Source of the DNA: SIAJ01 sp036266155
GTDB taxonomy: Bacteria > Planctomycetota > Planctomycetia > Gemmatales > Gemmataceae
NCBI GenBank assembly: GCA_036266155.1
Contig: DATANR010000502.1
Coordinates: 21,922 to 85,921 of the forward strand
Reading direction: 5' to 3'
DNA: 64,000 nucleotides
Below are positions 53,384 through 62,954 of this stretch, in pieces. Within the stretch, counting starts at the first letter, position 1. Every line of letters begins with the position of its first letter. The position numbers and the translations under genes were made by a program. Below the pieces are notes generated by a model. That model was not told where the DNA came from. It saw only the letters and a list, made by a program, of their open reading frames with translations, and did no database searches.

Positions 53384-53938
53384 TTAACCGCTTGCCAGTT
53401 CTGCCAGCAGCCAAGCCTTGGCGTAGGCCCACCGTCGCTCCGCCGTCGCCAGCGATACGCCCATCACCTCTGCCACCTGCGGCATCGTCAACCCGGCGAA
53501 GAATCGCAGTTCGACCAGCTTGGCTCGGTCCGAATCCTGTTGGGCTAACTTGTTCAGCGCTTCGTCAACAGCCACGAGATCGAGATCGGGCTCCGGCGTT
53601 GCGGCCAATCCGGAGTCGAGTTCGATGCGCAGTTGGCCGCCGCCGCGTTTGGTGGCCCCTCGTGTCCGAGCGTGGTCGACACGGACACGGCGCATGGCCG
53701 TCGCGGCGGCCGCGAAGAAATAAGCTCGATCCGCGAAGCGCGGCCTCGGCGAACCGGGTGCGTCAAAGAGCCGCAAATAGGCCTCGTGCACCAGTTCCGT
53801 CGGCGAGCCCTCGGCCTCACCCTGAACCTGCCGGGCCGCCATGCGCTTCAGTTCATCGTAGACGCGATCGAACAACTCGTTTTTCGCCAACGGGTCGCCG
53901 GCGTGCAGGCGGTCGAGGATCGTCGTCAACGCCGTCAC
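53384..53938 (-). CDS. ECF-type RNA polymerase sigma factor (planctomycete group)
   Basis: The 184-residue sigma factor has region 2 (AYLRLFDAPGSPRPRFADRA, AATAMRRVRVDHARTRGATK) and region 4 (KLVELRFFAGLTMPQVAEVM, GVSLATAERRWAYAKAWL). It belongs to the TIGR02999/ECF_sub_2 type seen mostly in planctomycetes and acidobacteria. It starts at GTG 53938, overlapping the kinase stop by 4 bases (GTGA), so the kinase and sigma factor are co-translated. It may be the target of the kinase. Confidence 0.92.
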   Translation of the reverse strand: MTALTTILDRLHAGDPLAKNELFDRVYDELKRMAARQVQGEAEGSPTELVHEAYLRLFDAPGSPRPRFADRAYFFAAAATAMRRVRVDHARTRGATKRGGGQLRIELDSGLAATPEPDLDLVAVDEALNKLAQQDSDRAKLVELRFFAGLTMPQVAEVMGVSLATAERRWAYAKAWLLAELASG

Positions 53939-56900
53939 TTCTTCCCCTCAATGGCAGCCTCGGCCTGGTTCAGATAATCACGCCGCGATCCTGTGTAAAA
54001 GTTCCAGCCGCCTGACTGATAGTGTTGTTCGTGTTGGGCGCGCGCTCGCTCCAATGCCGCCCGGGCGGCGATCGGGCGGCCAAGTTTCGACTCGCACAGG
54101 CCGATCAACAAAGTGCGCACATCTTCCACCTCGTACCCGACAGCGTCGACGAGCGCAAACGGCGTCATGAAGCAGGCACACACCCGAGCCGCCGCCCGTG
54201 CCTCGGGGCCATGCAAAACGGCCAGCGCCGCGGCAAACTGATTCGCCCGAATCAACAGCACCGCACGCTCGTTCACGTGATCGTCAGGTGTCAGCATGTC
54301 GAACCAGCGCCGAGCCAGTTCGTACTGGTCCGCCGGCAAGTCCGGCAGGTACGCAATCTCGACGGCCGCGTGCGTTCCGATTGAAAAGTCGAGATTCTCC
54401 CCCGTCTTCTTCGCGATCTCCGCAACGATCATCGCGTCCCGAATCGCGGCGGCATATCGGTCCGTTCGGTAATAGTAAGCGGCTCGACGGTTAAGGTTTC
54501 CCCAAGTTGGTTCGGCCGCAACCAGACGATCCCATAGCGGGCCGGCGTTTGCCGGCGGAACGGAATCGAGTTCCATCCGTAGCCAATGCAATCGATCCTC
54601 GGCAAACGCGCCGGGGAAAGGAAACTCACCCGCTGGCCGCGGGCGGCGAAGCAATTCCTGTCGATTCCGTTCCCACGTCGCCTCGTCGTGCGGAACGAAG
54701 AAGCCGGTGTTCGGGTCCAACTCGCCTCGCACCAGCACCCGTGTCCAGAGGTCAAGCGTGTCCGGATCGATCTCCAGATCGGCGGACGGCAGAACGACGG
54801 GGGCCGGCTCTCGAATGCCGGCGAACGAGCACCCTTTCGCCGAGCACGGGAAGATCGTGCGGGCGTAGAAATCGAGTGGCTTTTCGGCGACGAGGTCGAG
54901 TAATCGATCGTGAGCCGAGAAATGCCGGACCACGAAAAATCGGCCACCCACGGCGAGGCGCCGGAGTTCGTCCGGATACCTTCGGCCCTCCGGCAGGTCG
55001 AGCCGGCGAAGTGGGCGGAGAGCGGACACCCGGCCGTCGTCCGTCAATACACGCTCGCCGTCGGCCGCTACCGGATGAAGGACGTAGCCCTTTGGCTCGC
55101 CGACGACGCACAGGTTGTAGTAACTCCACGAGTCTCGATTCCCGTCGACACCGCCGAACTGGGCGGCCAGGACGTCCTCGTGCAAGAACACGGCCTGTGT
55201 CCAATCCGGCGGCGGAGTCTGGTTGTAAACGACGGAACAGGCGGCCCCATCTGGCTGCCAGTCGGCCGTCCGCCACCACTGGATGCCGTTGGCGTCGCAC
55301 GTCGCGGCCCGCGCACCGGATGGGCTGAAGGCCACTCGCTTCACATCGGTCGGGTGACCGCCGAGCGCTCTTAAGAGTCGGCCATCCGTCGCTGACCAGG
55401 CCCTGGCGATGGTGCCGGCCGCCGTCAGAAAGACCTTCCCGTCCGGGCTGAATCGGCAATCGGTGACGGGCTTGTCGTCGTGATCGAGTTGAGCGACGAG
55501 GCGACCAGTGACGCCGTCCCAAAGTTGAATCCGGGTATTCTTCTTCGGGTCATCGTCCGGCAATTGGCCCGGATCCGAGACCGTGACGACCCGGTTGGCC
55601 CCCGGGTCCATGTAGACTTTGTGGATCACGCCGTCGCCCCGACGGATCACGCTCCGCCGCCGGCCCGAAGGCGAGTCCCAAATGTAGGCCGCGGTGAAGT
55701 TGTGCATCATTATGGCCCGGCCGGCCTGGTCAAACTCGAAGTGCCAGGCGTACGTTTCCTTGTCCCAGAGCTGGGCAAGCTCCCGGCCGGACAGCATGTC
55801 CCACAGAGTCCCGCCCGAGGCGACGTCGGTCCGAATCAGCGTTCGCCCGTCCGGGCTGAGCTGGGCGGCCGGCAACGTCGGTCCAGGGGTAATGCGGGCC
55901 GTTTCCTGACCACGGGCGAAGAGCGTCATCATGACAAACTGTCGCAGATCGGCGGCTTCCGATGGCAGGAGTTTCAACCGCCGTGCCAGCCGGAGCATGC
56001 CGGTCGGATACTCGCGGGTTTCAAAGAACTTCAAATCCAGATCGACGGCCACACTGGCCGCCTGATACTCGGCTTTCTTGCGCTCGGTATTCGCCTCGGC
56101 CTGTAGGCGCTCAGCGGCTTTGCGCTGCACCGTCTCGTCGCGGCGCGCCTGATCGGCCTGAACGAGGCCGATCGAAGTACCGACCACACCACCGACGAGT
56201 AACACGAGCAGGCCTGCGGCGACCGTCACCCTTGCCTTGTTCCGGCGCGCAAACTTCCGCATCCGATACATGGCGCTCGGCGGCCGTGCTTCCACGGCTT
56301 CGTCGCTTAAGTAGCGCTGGACGTCGCGACTCAGGGCGTTGGTGGTCTCATAGCGCCGATTGCGGTCTTTCTCCAGGCAGCGCATGACGATCCAGTCCAG
56401 CTCACCCTTCATCAAAGCGGTCAGCCGCTTCGGATCGGTGCCGCGCACCGCCGCCGCGGACGGCAGCGAAGCGTCCGTGCTCAACTTGGTGCTCGGCCGT
56501 TGCGGTTCCTCTTCGCGAATAATGCGAACCATTTCGTCGAACGCGGCCTTGCGTAGGCGTTGACCATCGAAGGGCCGCAAGCCCGTGAGCAATTCATACA
56601 GGATTACGCCGAGCGAGTAGATGTCGGCCCGTGTGTCGACATCCAGGGCACTGAACCCGGCTTGCTCGGGGCTCATGTATTCGAAGGTGCCGACAACCGC
56701 GCCGAATTGAGTGGAGATCGATTCATCGGTCAGCCGGCCGCCGGTCGCCTTGGCCACGCCGAAGTCGATCACCTTCGGCACCGGCTTGCCGTCATAGAGC
56801 GTCACCAGAATATTCGACGGCTTCAGGTCGCGGTGAACGATGCCCTTTTGGTGCGCATGTTGCACGGCCTGGCAGACGGGGATGAATAGTTCGAGCCGTT

Positions 56901-57429
56901 CCTTCGGCGTGAGCCGGGCCGAATCGCAGTATTGTGTGAGCGGTTGGCCATTAACCAATTCCATCACGAAATAAGGCCGGCGATCGGCGGTCAAACCGCC
57001 ATCGAGCACCTTGGCGATGTTGGGATGATCCATCATCGCGAGGGCCTGCCGCTCGGCGTCAAAGCGCACGATCACCCGCTGCGAGTCCATCCCGGCCTTG
57101 ATGAGCTTGAGGGCCACCTTGCGTTGGACGGGCTCGGTCTGCTTGGCGACCCACACCTCGCCCATGCCGCCTTCGCCGATCTTTTCGAGCAACTTGTAGC
57201 GCTCGCCGACGACGATTCCGGCTTCCGGCCCAGGCTGATAATCGGACGTCGCGAGTTGCCCGGCCGCCGGCGGTTCTAGCCGATCCTTACCGGCCGCGAA
57301 CGCCGCGAGCAGTACATCGAGTCGTTGACGAAGTTCCGGATTGCCAGCGCACTCCCGATCGAGAAATTGCCGGCGGTCCGCCGGGTCCGGCCGATTGAGG
57401 GCGGCCAGAAACAGGGACTCCTCGTTCAT
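53935..57429 (-). CDS. Ser/Thr protein kinase with WD40-type propeller
   Basis: The 1164-residue protein begins with a short helical region (AALNRPDPADRRQFLDREC), then a kinase domain (about 83-365): EKIGEGGMGEVWVAKQ, VALKLIKAGMD, HRDLKPSNILV, DFGVAKA and EYMSPEQAG. A membrane helix follows (near residue 405, VTVAAGLLVLLVGGVVGTSI), then an extracytoplasmic set of WD40-like blades (LSPDGRTLIRTDVASGGTLW, FSPDGKVFLTAAGTIARAWS) and a helical C-terminal part. The gene precedes the sigma-factor gene with overlapping codons. It probably converts an outside signal into phosphorylation inside the cell. Confidence 0.9.
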   Translation of the reverse strand: MNEESLFLAALNRPDPADRRQFLDRECAGNPELRQRLDVLLAAFAAGKDRLEPPAAGQLATSDYQPGPEAGIVVGERYKLLEKIGEGGMGEVWVAKQTEPVQRKVALKLIKAGMDSQRVIVRFDAERQALAMMDHPNIAKVLDGGLTADRRPYFVMELVNGQPLTQYCDSARLTPKERLELFIPVCQAVQHAHQKGIVHRDLKPSNILVTLYDGKPVPKVIDFGVAKATGGRLTDESISTQFGAVVGTFEYMSPEQAGFSALDVDTRADIYSLGVILYELLTGLRPFDGQRLRKAAFDEMVRIIREEEPQRPSTKLSTDASLPSAAAVRGTDPKRLTALMKGELDWIVMRCLEKDRNRRYETTNALSRDVQRYLSDEAVEARPPSAMYRMRKFARRNKARVTVAAGLLVLLVGGVVGTSIGLVQADQARRDETVQRKAAERLQAEANTERKKAEYQAASVAVDLDLKFFETREYPTGMLRLARRLKLLPSEAADLRQFVMMTLFARGQETARITPGPTLPAAQLSPDGRTLIRTDVASGGTLWDMLSGRELAQLWDKETYAWHFEFDQAGRAIMMHNFTAAYIWDSPSGRRRSVIRRGDGVIHKVYMDPGANRVVTVSDPGQLPDDDPKKNTRIQLWDGVTGRLVAQLDHDDKPVTDCRFSPDGKVFLTAAGTIARAWSATDGRLLRALGGHPTDVKRVAFSPSGARAATCDANGIQWWRTADWQPDGAACSVVYNQTPPPDWTQAVFLHEDVLAAQFGGVDGNRDSWSYYNLCVVGEPKGYVLHPVAADGERVLTDDGRVSALRPLRRLDLPEGRRYPDELRRLAVGGRFFVVRHFSAHDRLLDLVAEKPLDFYARTIFPCSAKGCSFAGIREPAPVVLPSADLEIDPDTLDLWTRVLVRGELDPNTGFFVPHDEATWERNRQELLRRPRPAGEFPFPGAFAEDRLHWLRMELDSVPPANAGPLWDRLVAAEPTWGNLNRRAAYYYRTDRYAAAIRDAMIVAEIAKKTGENLDFSIGTHAAVEIAYLPDLPADQYELARRWFDMLTPDDHVNERAVLLIRANQFAAALAVLHGPEARAAARVCACFMTPFALVDAVGYEVEDVRTLLIGLCESKLGRPIAARAALERARAQHEQHYQSGGWNFYTGSRRDYLNQAEAAIEGKK

Positions 57430-57500
57430 GGAAACCTCGGCCGCGAGATCGTGTTACTTCATCCTGCGGAAATGGGGGAACAAACCCCTCAACAAAATGG

Positions 57501-57911
57501 TCACGAACCTTCGACCGAGAACATTTTTCGCACGCGCTCCGACACCCGCTTCGGCCGGCCGCTTGCCGCATCGATCGGCACCCACACTGTGCGCGCCTTC
57601 GCCAGGACTTTGCGATCGTTCGCGCGCAGAATCTCCGTATGTCGGTCGAAACGCAAACCCGCGGCGGTGCCGATCCAGGTGCGCAAGATCAATTCTTCGC
57701 CAGGACCGGCGGGGGACAAATAATCGATCTCGTGGCGGACGACCATCCAGATGAGCCCGGCCTGATCCTCCGGCAATGCCGCCGAGAACCAATGGGCCTT
57801 GGCGACGTCCTGCACCCAGCGCAAGTAGACGGTGTTGTTGACGTGATTCAAGTCGTCGATGTCCACGGGCTCGACGCGGATGGGCATTTCGAAGGGGGCA
57901 ACAGGTTCCAT
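57501..57911 (-). CDS. Hotdog-fold acyl-CoA thioesterase (YbgC/4HBT-like)
   Basis: The 136-residue protein hydrolyses acyl-CoA in its known relatives. Conserved residues include the catalytic-type start DIDDLNHVNNTVYLRWVQD (Asp and Asn-His) and HEIDYLSPAGPGEEL. I start it at ATG 57911, since the in-frame ATG at 57926 lies inside a perfect palindrome (57925-57966) that was probably inserted next to the gene. Confidence 0.85.
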   Translation of the reverse strand: MEPVAPFEMPIRVEPVDIDDLNHVNNTVYLRWVQDVAKAHWFSAALPEDQAGLIWMVVRHEIDYLSPAGPGEELILRTWIGTAAGLRFDRHTEILRANDRKVLAKARTVWVPIDAASGRPKRVSERVRKMFSVEGS

Positions 57912-57924
57912 CGATTTGACCCAC

Positions 57925-57966
57925 ACATGGGACGAATAGGTCCCATGGGACCTATTCGTCCCATGT
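57925..57966. repeat. Perfect 42-bp palindrome
   Basis: A perfect palindrome without loop: each 21-bp half contains GACGAATAGGTCCCA or its complement GGGACCTATTCGTC. It lies between the thioesterase start and the end of the SecA-like gene. Confidence 0.9.
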
Positions 57967-57982
57967 CTTTCAATTGCAGCCC

Positions 57983-60013
57983 CTAATCCACAAACGGATC
58001 CGCCCCCAGGTCGCCGAGCAACTCTTTGCGTTGCCGTTCGTAGTGCATCAGGTCGAGGCGCTGGCGATAGTGCTTGCGCTCCGTCTTCCTCTGCGCGGTC
58101 ACGAAGAGCTTGCGGAACTCGTCCCAGTTGCGATTGCCGCCGGCCTTGCCAAGTTCCATCAGCCGGTGGTAGCGTTCCGGGCTCAGTGCTTCCAGCAGTT
58201 TGTCTTGAAGGCTCAGGTAAAGCTGCCCGCTGCCGGGGTCGCCCTGGCGGCCGGCACGACCCAACAATTGGCGGTCGACGCGGATGGCGTCGTGCCGCTC
58301 GGTGCCGATCACATGCAGGCCGCCGGCCGCGGCGACGCCGGGCCCGAGCTTGATGTCCGTACCGCGGCCTGCCATGTTCGTCGCCACGGTCACCGTGCCC
58401 GGCTGGCCCGCTTGCGACACGATCAGGGCTTCCTCTTTATCCTGCTTCGCGTTCAGGACTCGATGCGGTATCCCCAAATCGGTCAGCCGCTGCGACAACG
58501 CCTCCGACTTTTCCACGGACCGCGTACCAACCAGCACCGGCCGATTGGCTTCGCGCATGCGCTTGATGTCCTGCACGATCGCGTCGAACTTTTGCGCCTC
58601 CGTCGGGAACACGAGGTCTGGCATGCGGACGCGCTTGATCGGCATGTTCGTCGGAATCTGCACGACGCGCAGCTTGTAGACGCGGGCGATCTCTTTCGAG
58701 TTCTGCACCACGGTGCCGGTCATGCCCGCCAGCTTTTCGTACAAGCGGAAGTAACTCTGGTAGGTGATCGACGCCGCGTGATCCGCCGCCACGTGGATCG
58801 GCACTTGCTCCTTGGCCTCGACCGCCTGGTGCAGACCCTCGCGCCAGTGGCGATCCGGCATCGGCCGGCCCGTGCTTTCGTCGACGATGACGACCTTGTT
58901 TTCCAAAATCATGTAGTGGTGATCGAGCACGAAGCGGTGGTTCGCTTGTAGTCCCTTTTCGATTGCTTCGATCAACTTGTCCATGGCCGGCGCATGCGGG
59001 CCGCTCGGCGGGCTCGAATAGCGGGCGAGGTGTCGGCCGGCCTCGGTCACTTCAAGTTTGTCTTTCTTGACGTCGAACGTGAAGTGTTCGTTGAACTTCA
59101 TCATCTTGGCGACGCCGTCAGCCCAGTAGTACATGACGCACTCTTCGGGCTTCGCCTCGCGCGTCGGAGCGCTGATGATGAGCGGCGTCCGGGCCTCGTC
59201 AATGAAGATGCTGTCCGCCTCGTCGACCAGCGCGAAGTAATGCCCACGCTGCACGCGTGGATCGACCGTATTTGTGCCGGGCCGGGCCGTCCACGGGCCC
59301 CAGAAGGGCGTGGACGCCACCTGCCCGCCGCTCCGCTTTAAGCGATCGCGGAGGAAGTCGAAGCCGAATTCGGAAGCCGTTCCGTAAGTCACGTCCTCGC
59401 GGTAAGCGACCTGCCGCTCGGCATCCTCCATCTTCTGTTGCAGGAAGCCGACGCTTAGACCGAGCGAGCGGTAGACGGGGCTCATCAGCTCGGCGTCGCG
59501 CTTGGCGAGATAGTCGTTGACTGTGGCGACATGGACGCCGCGGCCGACGAGGGCGCGCATAAAGACGGGAAAGCACGCCGTCAGCGTCTTGCCTTCGCCC
59601 GTCGCCAGCTCGGTGAGCGCCCCTTCGAACATGACGACGCCGGCCGCGAGTTGCACGTCGAAGGCGCGCATTTGCAACGCACGCCAGACGGCCACGGAAC
59701 AGAGGCCGAATCCTTCCGCGATGAACTCGCGGCTCATGTCGCCGGCTCGCGCACGGCCGCGGCATTGATTCGCGCGCGCTTTCAATTCGTCCGAAGACAG
59801 CTTGCCAAAGAGTTGCTCGTAATGCCGAATCCGCGGCACCAGCAACGCGGCACGTGCGAGCCGACGCTGGGCCGGCAAACCGACCTGGGCCACAACCTGA
59901 TTGCGCGGCATGGTTCCGAGCCGGCCGGAGTACGGCAGGTTCGGCGGGCAGAGGGGGTCCTTGACATTTTCGAGCAGGCGCTCGGCGACAGCGGCGTCAC
60001 TCACGGTCTTCAC
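57983..60013 (-). CDS. Short SecA-type protein export ATPase
   Basis: The 676-residue protein has the SecA motor: Walker A ELATGEGKTL, HVATVNDYLAKRDAE, Walker B DEADSIFIDEARTPLIIS, the preprotein cross-linking part, then NBD2 with LVGTRSVEKSEALSQRL, TVATNMAGRGTDIKLGPGV and QLLGRAGRQGDPGSG. It stops soon after NBD2, so most of the helical wing and the C-terminal zinc tail of normal SecA (about 850-900 residues) are missing. It may be a second, SecA2-like motor. The start is GTG 60013. A standard SecA is not in the window. Confidence 0.85.
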   Translation of the reverse strand: MKTVSDAAVAERLLENVKDPLCPPNLPYSGRLGTMPRNQVVAQVGLPAQRRLARAALLVPRIRHYEQLFGKLSSDELKARANQCRGRARAGDMSREFIAEGFGLCSVAVWRALQMRAFDVQLAAGVVMFEGALTELATGEGKTLTACFPVFMRALVGRGVHVATVNDYLAKRDAELMSPVYRSLGLSVGFLQQKMEDAERQVAYREDVTYGTASEFGFDFLRDRLKRSGGQVASTPFWGPWTARPGTNTVDPRVQRGHYFALVDEADSIFIDEARTPLIISAPTREAKPEECVMYYWADGVAKMMKFNEHFTFDVKKDKLEVTEAGRHLARYSSPPSGPHAPAMDKLIEAIEKGLQANHRFVLDHHYMILENKVVIVDESTGRPMPDRHWREGLHQAVEAKEQVPIHVAADHAASITYQSYFRLYEKLAGMTGTVVQNSKEIARVYKLRVVQIPTNMPIKRVRMPDLVFPTEAQKFDAIVQDIKRMREANRPVLVGTRSVEKSEALSQRLTDLGIPHRVLNAKQDKEEALIVSQAGQPGTVTVATNMAGRGTDIKLGPGVAAAGGLHVIGTERHDAIRVDRQLLGRAGRQGDPGSGQLYLSLQDKLLEALSPERYHRLMELGKAGGNRNWDEFRKLFVTAQRKTERKHYRQRLDLMHYERQRKELLGDLGADPFVD

Positions 60014-60080
60014 TCGGCAGGGCCACGGGGCAGTCGAATGGCCTATTCTACCGGACGGATACAGCGATCGTTAGAGGGGC

Positions 60081-60141
60081 GTTGGAGTCCCGCCTTTAGG
60101 TGGTCATTGCGACCCGAACCGCCTAAAGGCGGGACTCCAAC
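60081..60141. repeat. Palindromic repeat, family 2 (copy 2)
   Basis: A 61-bp element with 23-nt arms (one G-T mismatch), containing GTTGGAGTCCCGCCTTTAGG. The left arm matches the left arm of the element at 48821-48885. It lies between the start of the SecA-like gene and the stop of the Ig-repeat gene. Confidence 0.87.
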
Positions 60142-60146
60142 AAAGA

Positions 60147-62954
60147 TTACGTAATCGTCAGCGTCGGTGCTGTCGACGTCAGTGCCGTGCCGCCGATGGT
60201 CGCGGTGATATCGGCCGTTCCCGCGGTATTCGCCGTGAAGATTGCGGAATAGGTGCCATCGCCATTGTCCGTCACTGTGCCGAACGTTCCGTTGCCCGTG
60301 CCGGCGCCGGTGATACTGAAGACGACCGTCGACCCGCCCGCGGGTTCTTGAACGTTGTTGGCGTCCTTCGCGGTCAGGGTGACGGTCGAGGTGCTGCCGT
60401 TTGCGATGGACGTCGGCGCCAACGACACGAGCGACTTCAACGGATCCGCCGCCCCCACCACGGTGATCGTCGGCGCCGTCGAGGTCACTTGGACGCCGTC
60501 GATGGTCGCGGTGATCGTGTTGGTCCCGGCCGTCGTGCCGGTGAACACAACGTCGTAGGTGCCGTCGCCGTTATCAGTGACGGTGTCGAAAGTCCCGCTG
60601 CCCGTGCCGGCCCCAAGACTGAAGACGACCGTTGAGCCGCCGCTGGTGAGCTGCGTGCCGCTCGAGTCCTTGGCCGTCAGTGTCACCGTGGCTGTGCCGG
60701 TCGATTGAATTGTCGGCGTATCGATGGAAACCAACGACTGAGCGGGATCAGCAGTCGGGCTGCCCACGGTGATCGTCGGCGCCGTCGATGTCAGCGCCAC
60801 GCCGTCGATCGTCGCGGTGATGGTGTTCGTGCCATCGGCCATCCCCGTGAACGTCGCCGTGTAAGTGCCATCGCCGTTGTCGGTGACCGCGCTGAACGTG
60901 CCGTCCGCCGTGCCGGCGCCCAGGCTGAGAAGGACTGTCGAGCCGCCCGCCAGTTCCTGATGACCGTTCGCATCCTTGGCGGTCACGGTGACTGTGCTCG
61001 TCGCACCCGTGTTGATCGACGTCGGCGCCAGCGTCACCAGCGATTGTGCAGGATCGGTCGGCCCAACGATGGCGACATTCGGTGCGACCGTCGAAACGGT
61101 TGTGCCATTGAGCGTCGCTTTGATCGTGTTGTCCCCGGCGGTCGTGGCCGTAAACGTTGCGGTATAGGTGCCGTCGTTGTGGTCGGTCACCGTGCCGAAG
61201 GTCCCCTGGCCGGCGCCAATGCCCATGCTGAACAAGACGGTCGCGCCGCCGGTGGTGATCGGGTTGCCGCTCGCGTCCTTGGCCGTCAGCGTCACGGTGC
61301 TGGTGCCGTTGATCGATAGGGTCGCCGGTGCGATGGCCACCGTCGACTTGGTCGGATCGGCCGTCGGCACCGTGACGGTAATCGTCGGCGCCGTCGACGT
61401 GACGGACGAGCCGTTGAAGGTCGCCTTGATCGTGTTGGTCCCGGCGCCCGTGGCGTTGAACGTCGCGGAGTAGGTGCCGTCGCCGTTGTCGGTCACCGTG
61501 CCGAAGGTGCCCGTGGCCGTGCCGGCGCCGAGGCTGAAGAGCACCGTGCCGCCGCCAGTCGGTTCCTGATTGCCGGCCGTGTCTTTCATCGTCAGCTTGA
61601 CCGCCGTCGTGCCGCCCACGAGCAGCGATGTCGGACTTGCCGATACAGTCGACGTCGTCAGGTCGGGCGGTCCGACCACAGTGACGGTCGGCGCGGTTGT
61701 CGTGACGTTCGCGCTGTTCAGCGTCGCCTTGATGGTGTTCGTCCCCGCGGTCGTCGCTGTGAACGTCGCGGTATAGGTACCGTTGGCGTGGTCGGTCACA
61801 GTTCCGAAGGTGCCGCTGCCCGTGCCCGAGCCGAGGCTGAAGAGGACCGTCGCGCCGCCGGTTGTGATCGGGTTGCCGTTCGCATCCTTGGCCGTCAGCG
61901 TGACCGTGCTGGTTCCGCCCGTTGCGACGGAAGCCGGGGCAATCGCGACCGTCGACTTGGTCGGGTCGGCCGTCGGCGCAGTGATGATGATGGACGGCGA
62001 CGACGTGACGGCCGAACCGTTGAAGGTCGCGGTGACGCTGTTGGTCCCGACGCCCGTGGCCGTGAACGTCGCGGTGTAGGTGCCGTTGGCGTGGTCGGTC
62101 ACGGTGCCGAACGTCCCCGTGCCCGTGCCAGCGCCGAGCGCAAAGAGAACCGTCGCGCCGCCGGTTGTCAGCGAATTGCCGTTGGCATCCTTGGCCGTGA
62201 GCGTGATCGTGCTCGTCCCGCCGACGATCAAGCTGCTCGGAGACGCCGAAACGGTCGACTTGGTCGCATCGGCCGGCCCGACGATGGTGATCGTCGGCGC
62301 CGTCGTGGTCAGCGTCTTGCCGTTGATCGTCGCCTTGATCGTGTTCGTGCCCGCCGTCGTCCCCGTGAATATTGCGGAGTAGGTGCCATTGGCGTGATCG
62401 GTGACCGTGCCGAACGTGCCCTGGCCGGTGCCCGCGCCGAGGCTGAACGTGACCGTGGCCCCGCCCTTGGTGATTAGGTCGCCGTTGGCGTCCCTGGCCG
62501 TGAGTGTCACAGTCGATGTGCCATTGACCGCGATCGACGCCGGCGACGCCGCGACCGTCGAATCCGCGGCGCTGGCCACGCCGACGACGTTGGGCGGCGT
62601 CACGGTCGGGGGGACGACCGAAAACCCGAGCGCGTTGCCGACCATCTGCGCGATGTTCTCATTAACCGTCGCCCACTCGCCGATCGCTTCGGAAATGCCA
62701 GCTGAGAACGTGTCCGGAAACTCATTCAGTAGGACCAGTGTTTCCTGAGCCTCCGCGAAGACGCCCTTGAAATAGGCCTCCACCATCGGCCGGAAGATTG
62801 GGCTGGCGATCATGCCGGGATTCTTGCTGAGTGCCTGCAGCGTGAAAGCGGTGCGTTGCGTCGCCAGCGCGAATGTATTCAAATCCGCTGCCGTCGCCGG
62901 CGTCACGCGGTCTTCCAGGGAATCGATCGACAGGCGGGTCTTGCGAGCTTTCAT
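60147..62954 (-). CDS. Surface protein with eight Ig-like (Big-1/invasin-type) repeats
   Basis: The 935-residue protein starts MKARKTRLSIDSLEDRVTPA, the planctomycete LE-x-R-x-TP motif, then about 100 residues of helical sequence, and from about residue 125 eight consecutive repeats of about 98 residues. Each has VTLTAKDANGNPITTGG, SLGAGTGTGTFGTVTDHANG and a TITVVG-like end, the pattern of Big-1 invasin/intimin Ig domains. It ends at the last repeat without an anchor. ATG 62954 is preferred over GTG 62963. A structural role on the cell surface is inferred. Confidence 0.85.
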   Translation of the reverse strand: MKARKTRLSIDSLEDRVTPATAADLNTFALATQRTAFTLQALSKNPGMIASPIFRPMVEAYFKGVFAEAQETLVLLNEFPDTFSAGISEAIGEWATVNENIAQMVGNALGFSVVPPTVTPPNVVGVASAADSTVAASPASIAVNGTSTVTLTARDANGDLITKGGATVTFSLGAGTGQGTFGTVTDHANGTYSAIFTGTTAGTNTIKATINGKTLTTTAPTITIVGPADATKSTVSASPSSLIVGGTSTITLTAKDANGNSLTTGGATVLFALGAGTGTGTFGTVTDHANGTYTATFTATGVGTNSVTATFNGSAVTSSPSIIITAPTADPTKSTVAIAPASVATGGTSTVTLTAKDANGNPITTGGATVLFSLGSGTGSGTFGTVTDHANGTYTATFTATTAGTNTIKATLNSANVTTTAPTVTVVGPPDLTTSTVSASPTSLLVGGTTAVKLTMKDTAGNQEPTGGGTVLFSLGAGTATGTFGTVTDNGDGTYSATFNATGAGTNTIKATFNGSSVTSTAPTITVTVPTADPTKSTVAIAPATLSINGTSTVTLTAKDASGNPITTGGATVLFSMGIGAGQGTFGTVTDHNDGTYTATFTATTAGDNTIKATLNGTTVSTVAPNVAIVGPTDPAQSLVTLAPTSINTGATSTVTVTAKDANGHQELAGGSTVLLSLGAGTADGTFSAVTDNGDGTYTATFTGMADGTNTITATIDGVALTSTAPTITVGSPTADPAQSLVSIDTPTIQSTGTATVTLTAKDSSGTQLTSGGSTVVFSLGAGTGSGTFDTVTDNGDGTYDVVFTGTTAGTNTITATIDGVQVTSTAPTITVVGAADPLKSLVSLAPTSIANGSTSTVTLTAKDANNVQEPAGGSTVVFSITGAGTGNGTFGTVTDNGDGTYSAIFTANTAGTADITATIGGTALTSTAPTLTIT

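Noticed and set aside
60348..62748. Several plus-strand frames antisense to the Ig-repeat gene
   Set aside because: They repeat with the same period as the Ig domains and are shadows of that gene.
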